Positions 21,954 to 34,800 of a stretch of 64,000 nucleotides of DNA are shown here, piece after piece. The first letter of the stretch is position 1; each line of letters begins with the position of its first letter. The notes beneath the pieces are model-generated. The model ran no database searches, was not told the origin of the DNA, and was given only the letters and a program-made list of their open reading frames with translations. The translations under genes and the position numbers were made by a program. The stretch covers positions 1-64,000 of the forward strand of contig VWPU01003027.1 in NCBI GenBank assembly GCA_013398955.1. The letters run 5' to 3'. The stretch comes from Callaeas wilsoni. Lineage: Eukaryota > Chordata > Aves > Passeriformes > Callaeidae.

Positions 21954-22849
21954 TCATCTCTCCAGCTCTGGGTCCAGAAATGTCCACCTCTCTGAGGAGC
22001 CTGTTTTCTGCTCCACCCAGTCCACATAGTTAGAGACCTTGGTGTACACACCGTACACCTGCTTGCTGCCGCACTCCTCTGGGCCACCCCATGAGACCAG
22101 CCCTTGGGCCACCCATCTCCGTGTTCCTGGGTCCTGGATGACGAAGGCTCCCCCGCTGTCTCCCAAACAAGTGTCCTTGCCCCCCTCATAGTAGCCGGCG
22201 CAGAACATGTTCTCAGTCACACTGTAGTTGCCTGAGCGTGACTCGTAGCTGGTCTTGCACTCCGCGTGCAGCACCACGGGCAGTTTGACGTACTGCAGGA
22301 TGTCAGACAGGGTCCTCATGCCTGAGCTGATGATCTCGTCCACTGTGATGTTGGGGTTGGAGATCCCCCAGCCAGCCACCAGCCCCAGCATGTTGGGGTG
22401 AGGCCCCTCCAGCTCATGCTCAAACTGGGGCAGGCAGACAGGCATGACGTACTTCCCCATGGTCACCTTCTCCTTCAGCTTGACCAGCGCAATGTCGTGG
22501 TTGTAGTTCTGGATGTCAAACTCCTCGTGGAGGATGATCCTCTCCACCGTTCTGTTGACAGCTTCCATCTTGTTCCTCACATCATGAAGGGCCAGATAGA
22601 CGGTGACGTGCTCCTTGGAGACGGGGATGACGGTCTTGTCCCGTCGCTGGGACCGGAGCACGTGGGCGGCCGTCAGCACCCAGGACTCCGAGAGCAGGGC
22701 CCCGCTGCCGAACCATTTGTCGTTGGGCACCCGGGACATGTCCTCCACCACAATCAGGGCCTGCCAGGGGAAGAAGCCGGGCTCTGCGTTCCGCCCGCCG
22801 ATGATGCGCTTGATGATCCCAGGCAGAGGACGAGCCGGCCGGCCACACA
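21954..22849 (-). CDS. MASP1: MASP1 exon 11: MASP-3 serine protease domain
   Basis: The last coding exon holds residues 433-730. Catalytic residues sit in LTAAHVL (His495), NYNHDIALV (Asp551) and CLGDSGGAF (Ser664, codon AGC). C434 and C571 (MPVC) would link the two chains after activation. The acceptor CTCCAG|TG completes a valine codon. The stop is TGA. The long plus-strand open frame over this exon is an antisense shadow. Confidence 0.97.
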
Positions 22850-25800
22850 CTGGAGACAGAAGGGACAGGACAGTTACTTCCAACTTATTTATCTAGGGAA
22901 CAGCTGAAAAGGGGTATCCCTGTAGATTATGACACATAGCTAGTTATCTTCAAACCAAACACTCTCTTTTGTCATTTTTGGTTTTGTTTTTCTTTCCGTT
23001 TTCAGTTTCTAGAGTGATTTGACTAGATCCACACCACTTCAGAAGCAGAAAGGCCAAATGAGTAATTCCATAGCCTCATTGTGATCTGTGAGCTCACCCA
23101 GCCCTTCCCAGATCTTTCAGGCACTTTCCTGGCTTCTGCGCAGTGTGCCAAGATACCCAGGGGAATGATGGTGGGAGGACTGGAGCTTGACATCAACCCA
23201 GTCTCACCCGTCACTCTGAGACCTGTCACGAGGTCTGTGTTCTCATAGCCATGGCATTTGCCCTCCTGGAGCTGCTGTGGCTGGAGAAGGCTTGGCCATG
23301 GGATGTTGCCTAGCACCATGGACTTTACTACTGCATCTCATCACCCACAATTCTGGCAGCAAAACCAGAACGTCTCTGCTCAGCTCTTCAACAGACCCAG
23401 AATTCATGCCGGAAGAGCCCTGACATGGTGCCTGCTTTGCTTCCAGGAGCTTTATCCAGGCACAGTGTTAGGAAGATGAGGGAATCAGGATGCTGAAGGT
23501 GGCTCTGAGAGGTTGGACAGGGTGGGGAGGGACGATCCTGTCCCTAGGGAACTTCAGCGCTGGGACATGGCTGTTGGTGGTGGGGCTGATTCCTGCCTGT
23601 GGCAGCACTGTGGAGGGGGACTCCCAGGTGGCTTGGGGATGCTGATGTCACTGGGAGGTTGTAGGAGCCTATTTGGGCTTATCCTACATCTGGAAGAGTC
23701 TTGAATCACAGCAACTCAAGTGCTGGTCTCATCCCTCTGAGTCTGCAGAAAAAACCCAGATCCTCCATGGAAAATGCTGCGACTCTGCCTCAATGCCATC
23801 TGTGCTGTGAGGGGAGGATGCAAAGACTCACAAACAGAGGGTCTGACCCCTCAGATGATGGGGTCAGGGCAAGAATCAGTCTTGGAACCAGTGCAGGAGC
23901 ACTGGGAGCTGCTAATGTGGATTTGTTGAGGCTGGGGTCTGTCTCTAGGAAAAATGTAACTCTAGCAGGCAGGGAACGTGGTGAATGTGTCTCTGCATGT
24001 GCTCCACACCCTTGTCTTTCCCAGTGCTGAAAGGAATAGAAAACATGCTCAGGAAAAGAATTCCTGTGTTCCAGCCCAGCTGCTCTGATGCACTGAAGCC
24101 GATGGCCGTCCCAGGGAGATGGTTTTAGAGGAAGTGCATCCAGCCAAATATTTATTCTATTAAATTACATATAAAAAATGCTGACCAGGCTGCAAATGCT
24201 CCCACTAATGGCAGAGGCAGGCATGGAGCAGCCTGGAAGAGAGGTTCCTATTGATGGGGAGGTGCGTGAGACACGGGAAGATCTGAAGAGCAGCTGGCCA
24301 GCTGCTGCCTGCAGATGCCGATCTCAGGAGAGCGTCACCCTCTCTCTGGGATTTTCCATTTTCCTGAAGTCTCTCTGACTCCTGTCACTAATCACAAGGC
24401 CTGGAAATGGCCCATGAAAGCAGCTATGGCCCCAAAGCTGTCCCCGTATGCTCCCAGCTCAAATTAGTTCAGGCTGAAACATCAAGCAGAGATGCAGAGA
24501 GCAGCTGCCACAACAAGAGCAGCCACAGCCCTGGTCTTGGAGTTTTGTGGGATGCAGGGAGTCTTAGGAGTCCTTCCTCTAGCCTTGCAGTGGCTCAGTG
24601 TGGCTGGAGAGCAGATTACCCTCCATGGGGCTGGGCCAGTGTCTGAACCCCAGGGTGGTTGCAGCTGCAGCTGCTGCACGGCAGCCAGATCCCTGTACCT
24701 CTCTGGAGAGCCATCCCTGCACATCCCATCACAATCCACACCCAAGCTGCCTCCAGGCCCCTGACGTGCCAGCCAGCCTGGCCCCATGCTTGGCTATGGC
24801 CGGAAACTCTCCCAGAGCCTTTTGTTTAATCCTGAGCAGGCGCCTGGCCTGGAAACTTGCTGGCTGCAAACATTTCTGCCACTGCTCAAAGACTTGGGAC
24901 TTTTCCTTCCCTGTAAAGCAGTTTGGTTTTTTTGCAAGGCTTGAACATGTGATAATTGCTACTGGATGTGTACACACTGCCAACAAGAGCTAGCAGCCAG
25001 GTAATGCTCTGCTCTTGGCTGAAACCATCTCCAGAGGTGCTGGGGGCTGGACACGGCCAGTGGGCTGCTGGTTTCCTTGTGTGCTGGAGTGGGGAGCCTG
25101 GGGAGTCCTGACAGCTGGGATGGCTGTGACCCCGGTGCCACCACTGCACCCTGACCATCTGGGCCTGCTGGGATAGCAGGAAGCCTCTGTCCCCACCACC
25201 CTCCTGGCCATGCATTGTGGCACTTGGGTATGTATAGCTGAGGCACGTGGCACTGTCACCAGGAGCATGGTTCTTGCACGGCAGCATCCCCTCCATGCGT
25301 GTCCCTGCTCTGCACCCCTGGCTGTGGGCACCAGCCACCCCAGCAGCAGTACCTGGTCGGCAGGATGGCAGCTTGGTCCCCAGCTCCTCGCTCCTCCACT
25401 GCCCCGATGCATCGCACGTGTAGGTGGCTGGAAGAGAGCAAAGTGTTAGCTGGGCTCTGGTCCTGGCATGGGGGACTGTCCTTTCCAGTGAGGAGACCTT
25501 GCCCAGCTGTCAGGGCCCTTTGAACCCTTTTTCAGAGCAGGAAGTGACCTCCCTTTTAATGCCCTCTGTGCTCCATCCCCGAGGGCTGTGGTAGCCCTGC
25601 CTCTGTTCAGGGACATGTCTCCATCCTCGGTTTCATTGCCTTGAGCTGTCTGGAGGGCTGTGCTATGGCCTCAGCCTCTGCTGGCAGCTGCCTCCACATA
25701 AAAATGCTGCCAATGCCCATTCTTCTAATTCATATGTGATGCTGGGACCATATGCAGGGAGATAAAAGCAGGGAGACAAGAATGTGAGGAATTCTTTTGG

Positions 25801-28800
25801 CTTTGCTTGCTGAGGGAGGAGAAGGAAGAAGGGCTGGGCTGTGTATGCACCCTTTCTACTATCCAGAACTGGGTCTGAAAGGTACAGAGACCTGTGGTGC
25901 TTGGTAAACCACCCTGTGGTTTTTCTGTGGTTGTGGACCAAGGGGGATGGCAGGAAAAACTCAGTCTGATATGATCCCACTGTTATCTGTTCAGCTTTGT
26001 CTATGCTGAACACTTGGGTGCTGCGATGAGGAGCCTTGCAGAGCCCTTTCTGAGGCTGCTGGACCTGGTGCTCTCTCCAGCAGCAGCTTATTTCACAAAG
26101 ACACAGAAAATTTCATAGTCTGCAGGGAGCGGATGGCAGGGTAAGGTTAACGCACACACTGCTCTGCCGAGGCTGTGAAACAATCAGTTGGCAGGGCCAA
26201 CTCCGTCCTACCTTGCTGTGGAGCAGGATTTGTCCAGTCTGACAGTCCAGGCTGGGCAGATGCAGGGTTTGGTATGTGTAGGCTACATCCACAGCCTGCT
26301 GTTTGCAGAACACCCTGGAGCTGCCATCCCAAGCTCCCCCCGCTTCATACCGTGTGCCCCCCGCACTGTACTGTGGGGCATGGCCTGGCCCCACTGCTCA
26401 CCGGTGCTGTTGGGGGCCATGTGGTAGTAGGGGTGCTGGCAGTGGTACTGGATGGCTGCTTGGTAGGTGGTCAGGTTGTTCCTGGTGGAGAAGGTGACAA
26501 AGCCATGCTCCAGCTCCGGCGGCGCTTTGCAGTCAGCAACTGAAAGCCAACACAGAAGGGGGGTTGAACGCTGTGCTCTGTCTTGGGGTGTTCAGCCAGC
26601 CAGCAGGCAGGTAGTGCTGGGCTTTGGCATGGGCTGGTGGTTTTGTGGGGCAGACTAAGGGCCTGTATAATGCTGTATCCCTTTTCTCTACGGCACTGCT
26701 GGAGGCACATTCTGCCATGGCCTCAGGTGGCAGCAGCAGGCTCTGTCCTGGCAGGGCAGCCTGGCGCTGTGAAACCCTCCCACGGCCACCTGCACAGACA
26801 GAGCACATGAGTGGCACCATGGAACACCAGCAGCATGTCCCATCCACAGGCTGTGTGACCAACACCACTCACTCTGGTGGAGAGCCCAGGCCCAGGAGCC
26901 CCTCCATGCAGTGCAAGATCTCTCTGCTATGCCAGTGAGAGGGGAAGAAGCCTGTTCTGGCAGGTGAGGTTTGTTGTGAGATGGCCCCAGAGTGTGTCTT
27001 CGCACTGCAGAAGTGGGCAGGGAGAGGCAGACAGTGATTCACCAGCTGTGCATCAGGGGTGCTCCTCTGTGTACAAGGCTTTGCTGAGAGCACAGCCCCG
27101 TCCTTCATGTTTTGGTCTTGCTCACTAAATAGTGCTGATGAGCATTTACAGATCAGGTGGAACAATCCTTGGTCCTGGCTGTCCTATGACAGCAGGAGAT
27201 GAAGGACATTGAGAGCGTGGCTTGGCTGGTCTGCAGGCAGGGCCAGTACATGTGGGTGAGACCAAACCTGCTCCATCCCCCAAGACATCAGCAGGGTTGG
27301 CTCTGCTTCACCAATCCCTGACGTTGACTCAGGATCTGATGGAGGGAGAAGAATTTTGGGGTGCCATTGCCCTTCCCCATGGCCTGTCCATGGTGCCTTT
27401 TCTCCCCATGATCCCTCTGAGTGCTCTGCCCAGTCTCTTCCCCCAGCTTGTCCCCTGTATTGGGTTTGTGCCAAACACACTAGGAAGGACCCTAGGTTCC
27501 CTGAGAGGGTTCATCTGCCAGATCCAGGAGTCACCTCCTTGGAGCTGGGCCTCCCTGCCACGTGGGCAGTTCACAGCACGTTTGGGTGATACTACCCCAT
27601 CCTGGGCAACCTGCCCCTGTGGAGGGCAGGAACCAGGGTTTGATCCTGACAAGAAATACAGTGCTGTGGAGCTGGGTTCTGCTGTGTTTAGGAATGAGGG
27701 CTTGAGTAGGGAAATGGTGCCTTTGCAGAAATGTGGTTCTGTGGATCGGGAATGATGTGAGGTCTGTTGGTTCCCATGTATTCCAGGATGCAAAGGGAAT
27801 GAGGACAGCAGTCCTAACTGATCCAGGCTAACAAAGAGGGGATTCACTAGACGTAGTAGCTGGAACCAGGGATATGTGCCACTGCTCAGGATTGCCTAAT
27901 TGCTTGGGTTGAAAAAGCCTGGTTTATGGCAAAATGCTGCAGCTCATCATTCACCAGGGTCCCCTCCACTTTCTATAGAGGCAGCAAGTGATGGGATGAG
28001 TGTGTAGGTGCAGGCAGGCTGTGTGGAGACTCTGGGTACCTGTTTTCTTGCAGGAAAGAGGGAATGAATGTCAGGGAACCATCCTGGCTTGCATCTCTAC
28101 TCTGGGATTGTTTATGGCTGCAGGGCAGCATTCACTGGCCCACAAAGCCCATTTATCCCTGTGTGTCCCTCAGACCTGGGCAGGCGTGATCCCTGGAGAA
28201 TGGGCTCTTGTAGAAAGGTGTTGCTGCACCAGTGTCCCAGGTCCTGTTGAAAGGGTGAGGGGAGGGCATTCGTTCTGTGAAATTTTCTAGAGTTTTTCCT
28301 CAGTAAAGGGGTCATTTAACATCTCTGTCTTTGTAGGACCAGAAGTGGACTGACCTCCCCAACACACACCTCCTCCTCCTCCTCTCCCAGCCTCTGGTCC
28401 ACCTCCTAGAAGCCTCCGAGGCCCCAAGGAGTACAGGGTGTGTGCCCATGTGTCTTGGGGATGTGAATGGGGCCAGATACCAGGCTCTGACCTCCTTCAG
28501 CTGCAGTCAGCCTGAGGCCAGTCCGTCCTCACCTCTGCCAGGCCAGCCATGGGGAGCAAAGGGGAAGCAGAGGAACATCCATCCCCTTGTGTCGGTGCCA
28601 GGGCTCGGTGCCTGCAGGAAAGGGCTGGTGATGCCAACCCGTCCTCCAGGCCTCCTTGTCCGGAGGGTCTGAAAGGCACCAGGACTCTTGGAGAGAGGAG
28701 AGGAAGGAGTGTTTCTTATTTGCGATGCTGGGCCAGTGAGGAAGGACAGTGGGAGACTGAATCCAACCCACCAACCAACCAACCGGGCGGCCGTGCCGCA

Positions 28801-31800
28801 ATCCTTGCACGGCCGCCTTGGAGGGGGAGCTGAGGCGGCCCAGGAGTCCGAGTGGAGAGGGAGGGATGCAGAAATGCTGGGAGCTGTCAGCAGCACTTGG
28901 TCCCCAGGGAGCGGTGCTGGGGCCAGGTGGGCCCCCTTCCTGTGGGGCAGTGCGTCAGTGGGAAAGGGGGGCTCGGCGCCAATTTCCTTCACCCTTCTCG
29001 AGACGGAGTTAAGAAAGCACCAGGCGTGGGGGTTAAGAGTGCCATGCCGGTTAGACAAGCCACAGAGATGGATTTGGCAGCCAGGCCAGTGGAAAGGGAA
29101 CCTGCCCTGGGCACGGGACAGAGCAGAGGGCATCGAGACAGGCTGCCCGTCGGGGTGGCACGGCTGGTGCCAGCCTCACGCAGCCACTTTCTCCAAGCCG
29201 GCTCTTCCCTCTGTCTGGTTGTCGGCTCTATCTGCAGCTGCACCGAAAGCAGAGGGGAAGGAGGAGAGCAGAGAGAGAAAGCCCAATTAGTAGATGAGCA
29301 GACAGAGACATGCAGGAAATCCAGCCCCCAAAACACCAGAAATCGTTAATGAGCTCCCAGTGAGCCGTGCCAGGGTCCCATGGATGCCAGCGGAGCCATG
29401 GCCCTGCTGGGGACCCCCTCGCTCTGCTCAGCCAGGGCAACCTGGGAGCAGTGGTTGGGAGAAGTTGGCACAGGTTTCTGTTTAGCCTCTCCAGGCTCTG
29501 GAACTGGATTTTATCCACTTTGCTGAGAAGTTTTCTATTTTCTGCATTGTTTGTGCCCTGCCTCTCACAGACATCCTGGGGAGGTGGGAGTCTTTGCAGT
29601 CTGGAGGCCTAAATTACGTATTTAAGGGTTTCTTGGCTTTCCAAAAAGGTCTTAGAAATTTAGTGTAGTGAGTCATATTGCACAAGAAGGGATCAGTTCC
29701 AGCTCAGCTGGAACAATGCAGGTAATAATTTCAATTTTCTGAAAAAAAATAATAATTTTTGATGTTAAAAATATTTATCTAGATTTTGTTCTAATTTTTA
29801 GACAATGCAAATTTTTATCTGATCACTGTTGAAACTGGATAAAATCAATGGGAATCTGTGATAGTGAGAGTATAGGAGTGGGGAGTTCCTCAGTAGGGCA
29901 GAGACATCACTGACCCCATAGTTTTTAAGGAGCCCTTTCAGTTATTAATCTATTTAGCAAGTCTGAGAGCCTCCAAATTTCCATTTGGCTTGAGAAAACA
30001 TGAATTAAAACTCCAGAAATACTCTTTCTTCTAAGGTAAGATGCACAATATTATTAAAACAAAAAGAGTCTGCCCAGATGAGGAGAACCTGGATCCCAAC
30101 ACCCCTAGAAAGCATCTCCTCCTGCCTCTCCTGGAAGGACCTGGGACAATCTCTGGCCACATTTGCTGCTTTTCTCCTCTCTGGCTGCTCAGCCTTACAG
30201 CACTGAGCAGCAGTGAGAGCCTCCCTGAGAGGTTTGGGGGAAAGTGAAAAGGTGTCATCAGGTTCATCTCCCAAGCCTGAGCTGAGAGAAGAGCTGGGTT
30301 AGATGGAAGAAGAGAGGTTTCAAATTATCACCTGTCCTTTCAAATGGCATTTCTTCTCTTCTTCCTTTTCTCCCATTTTAAGGTTTGTAAAGATTTGGAC
30401 ATTTTTCTCTCCCCTTGCACTTATCTGAGCAGTGGCCAGTTTAGGCTAGTACCTGGGACCTCTCTAATGCCCTGCATCTTAATAGCCTCCATTGGGAAGG
30501 AAATCTGGACCAGGAACTAGATTATCCCACATTGTCCCAAGTTTATCTGACAGAGCCAGTCCTCAAGAGCCAGGCTTGCTCTTTCTTTGACGTGGAGACA
30601 GCAAAGCGGCTCACAAATCAAGTTATATGAGTAATCTAAATAAAAGCACCAATCTCCTGCTTGTGGCATTTGGCCTGAGCCCCGTTATGTTATCCAAGAA
30701 CAAGCCAAAAGAGCTTTGCAGGGTTACGTAGCCTCTCTGGCTGGGTTCATGTCTCTGAGTAAGGAACTCCACTCTGGCAGGGCAGCTCCTGTTAGCATGA
30801 AATTATTTTAGCAGGAAAAGGACATTGGTGGGGTAGGGAAGGGTGTCCTTACTTTTGCAGATAGGTATCTTGTTACTCCATGTGCCATCCTTCAGACACT
30901 CGATCTGGAAGGAGTCACTTTCCATGTTATCCTGTGCAGAAGGTACCAATAAAAAAAACCCCTATCAGTGTTCAAGGCAAAGAAATAAATCTCTCAATAA
31001 GAAGGGAATTTCTTGGTGATTTAGTCAAGTTATATCCAATGTCCCCTGGAAGATGAGTTTTTTAGCTAAAAATTGCAATAGAATCCTAATGAAACACTTC
31101 AGGAGTTTTCTTGTTGCCAGCAACTCGGTAGCGTGCTGAAAGCCAAAGAACTGGAGTCATTTATTCCTGTTGTAAATGATGAGATGGGCAAGGAGGCAGC
31201 TCTGCATGAAGGATGGGACTGGGAGGAGATCAGAGAAATACCCAAGTCCGTGTCGGAAGTCAGAGTGGACTACTGGCTTGGAGGGAAGACAGCCACCCCA
31301 TGAGTCAGCCACGCTCCCTGTGGTTCTCAGCTGTTTCCCAGAGAGAGCCTGCCAAAATCCTGCCCCCCTTGACTTGGGGACTTGAAGCTGTCCCCAGGTC
31401 CCCAAGGACCTCCCAGTCAGTGGAAGCTGGCCTCTGCAGGGCTGCTGAGACAATGCCCACTGACATGGGGGGCAGGCAGAGCCCTGGAAGCTGCCTCAGG
31501 ACTTTTGCTGACTTTTTCACTGGCAGAGGTGCCAGGCCTGACATTCTATGAGTTTGCTGGCTCCGGAGGGATGCTGAGAGGGTGGCTCAGGAAAGCGCCA
31601 TCTCCTCTTTTCCTCTGCGTCTTTGGAAAGGAAAGGTGTTGGCACTCAGAGGTGTTTTCCTTGTCCCTGGGAAGAGGGTGAGGATGGTGTGTGATTGAGT
31701 TCACTCTCCCAGAGATGCAGTGGCTTTCAGAGGAAGCACCCTCTTCTTCCTACCTATATTCCTAGCTCCATGTCATCAATCCATACCTTCAGCACTTTGT

Positions 31801-34800
31801 AGCCAGTGTTGCAGCTGATGACAACCTGGTCTTTGAAGGTGTACTTGGCTTGAGAAGGCTCAATTTTCCCATTGATCGGTGGTTGCACCAGTGGGCATGG
31901 GTTTCCTTTGAATAAAAAGCAAATTAAGCTAAACAGAGGAATAAATGGAGCAAATGCAAAGTCCCAGCTCTTCCACCCAGCCCATGTAGCAGAATTTGAG
32001 CATCTCTGCCCTGCTTTTACTTAGTCTACAGTGGCAGGGCTCAGCCAGGCTCTTTTAGAAGGCATGGAGGCTCCAGGTCTTTCCTTCTGTCTGTAGTTCT
32101 CTGGCTTTGAGCATTACAAATCTGGGAGCTAATAACAGTAGCTTGTGCAATTATCCTGCCCAAAATTGCTCTGCTTTGCAATGTGGTCTTGTATCAGAGC
32201 CCATTTGTTGTAGGGAAAAAAAGAGCCCTTTGGAGGGAGGGCTCCGTGTTATTTTATGCCTCTCCTCTTGTGATTTCTGGAACAGATCCTTTCTGGAGAC
32301 CTGATCATGGACCATCAAACTCATGGCGTCCACCTGCAGGGTTTATAAAGCCCTTCCCGTTCACAAGCCCAGCAAACAGAGGAAAGCAGCGGGAGTTACC
32401 AATTGCTGTGTATGACAGCTTCCAGCCCCTGTTCTCTCCAGAGTTGTCACTGTGGAAGCGGATCTGCACGCTGTTGGTTTGGGTTTCAATGCGTCCTGGG
32501 GACTTTTCTCCACAGAAAGGTCCAAACTCCTTTTGGCCCGCTTTGATCTGTGGAGGCAAAGATGAGTGGGTGGTTTGAGGAGGGTCTTTGATCCCTGAGG
32601 CCAGTGGATGGGGCTGGAGTGGGGCTTAAGCTTATCTTGGGGGGATGTGAACAGAAAGAGGGTCACCATTGGCTAGAAGGGTCACAAGCACATGTGGTAG
32701 GAGACATGGGGTCAATAGAGCACAGGGCTCCTGCTGATTCCATCATCTGTGTTTAGACTGGGGTGATTTTGATCCCAGCACCAGACCCCTTTTGGGGACA
32801 CAAAAGGCGAATACGAGAGGAGGAGTGTGCAGAGCCCAGCTCACCTTGATATGGTCATATGGACAGGTCACCTCGGGGTGGTCTTCCACATCAAAGCTGT
32901 CCTCAAAGTTCAGGGTGATGAAGAAACCCTCCTCCAGCTCGATGCGGTACAGGCAGTCCGAGCTCTTGGGGTAGGGGCTGGGGAAGTCAGCGCTGGTGAT
33001 CACCCCATTCCTCTGGGTGTAGAGGTTGTCACTGCACTCCACTGAAACACAGCCATGGCTCCATCAGGGCCCTGACAGTCATGTCCCAGCCCTGACCATA
33101 CTCAGGAATCCTCCCAGTGGAGTGGGGTCTGTTGGGTGGATCCATGGATTCCAAATATGAGTACATGGATCCCAAATATGTGTCCATGCAAGGAGAGTCT
33201 CACACAGCCAACTTCCAAACATGCCCATGGCACAGAAGTCCTGGGCTCAGAGCTACTTCCAGCTAATCTGCATGATGCAGATTCAGAGCAGGGACTAAAC
33301 CTTTTCATTTCTCCGACTTGAGGAGGTCTATAGAGCTTAGCTGAGGAGCACAGCTCCTGGGAGAAAGAGTCCCAGACTACTGGTTTGTAGGGGAAGAGGC
33401 ACCTTATCCCTCCTGGCAGCAAAAAAGGGCCGTTTTTCCTGTGTTTGGTAGGTGTGATGCCTAATCAGGGACCCTCTGTGTGCCCATCCCTGCGTCTGGG
33501 CTGTGCCTGTGGTACCTTTGCAGGTCCTGTTGTCGGAGTGGAGGATGTAGCCGAACCTGCAGGAGCAGTAGTACCCGCCGATGTAGTTGTGGCAGTAGTG
33601 GTCACAAGCCAGCTCCTCATCACTCTTCTCCAGGCACTCATCCACATCTAGAATGGAGTTAACAAGGAAGGGAGGTCACCCTGCAGCTCTCCACATGTCA
33701 CTCCTCACAGGGACATTTGCCACAACACTGAGAAATCCGTTATCCCGTGTGGTGGGTCACATGAGCACTCAGCAAGTCCCACATGGCCCAAGGGCTGCAC
33801 ACAAGTTCTTCTCTTGCCAGGGAACCCAAGGCTGACCTGGGATGTGGTCCCTGCAAATCTGGTTCCCTAGCCTAGCAAGCTGGCCCTGCAGACTCAAATG
33901 CTGCTTACCCACAGCGGTGTAATGGGCATCAAAGCCGGTGAAGCGTTCTTCGTTGGAGAAGTCAGACCTGAAGGTGAGCCCCATGTAGGGCCCTGGGGAC
34001 AGGATCACTTGCTGTCCTGGAGCCTGCTCTGTGTCCGTTGTCTCCCTGCCACAGAAGGTTGCCAGCTCCTGGTCCTCAGTTTCAATCTGTTAGCAGAAAG
34101 AAGGGGTGAATCTGGAGAGCCTGCTGTGTGTTCCCTGGGGAGGTCAGGCTGGGATTGGAATCATCCTCTGTATCCAGGAGCTCACGCCTCTGCCTGTGCT
34201 TGCCCAGCCCGTCCCCTGCCAGGGCTCACCAGTGTCTCCATGGGGCACAGGGACTCGGGTCTGCCTGGAGGTACTCCTGAAGCTGATGCCAAGAACAGGT
34301 AGCATCCAGGATGTAGGGTGGAGCTGGGGGCTGTTAGGGGAGGATGCAGGGTGGGAGCCCATTTGGGAGGTGGGATGAGGACATGGGGAGGCGGTGCAGA
34401 AGAAGGGGTGTGAAAATCAGCCCTGGCCTGTGTCATTCCCACTCAGAGCTGTTGATACCTGAGATGCTTCCCCTCACCTCCTCCCATGCTCAAACACTGA
34501 TTCAGAGAGCAGCATCTGTGTGAGTAGCCTAGAGGAGTCCCTGCCTATTGGTTTTGCATCTGCTCAAAGCAGCAGCTGCAATTTGTTTCTGTCCCCTGGG
34601 CTGCATTGGACAAGCTTGGCCCTGTCCCTGCCACCCAGGCTCTCTGTCTCCAGACCTGTGGTTCCAGGCACTGCTGGGACTCTGACCATGCACCCAGAGG
34701 GCTGAGGAAGGGAAGGGATGAGCCAGGGTGCCCTGTTGTCATATCAGCACACTCAGTAGTCTCTGTGTGCATCCCTTTAAAACAGCCTTGTCTGTGCCTT

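Larger units (their letters stand above)
26540..30852 (-). other. MASP1 intron 8, with a GC-rich core
   Basis: A 4.3-kb intron. A GC-rich section at about 28500-29250 contains a strong hairpin (28786-28817). In mammals the short MAp44-specific last exon follows CCP1, in this same intron. I see two weak candidates but no certain one. An AT-rich section covers about 29630-30050. Confidence 0.5.

Noticed and set aside
22398..22907. 169-codon plus-strand frame over the MASP-3 protease exon
   Set aside because: It is the antisense shadow of a real, fully annotated exon.
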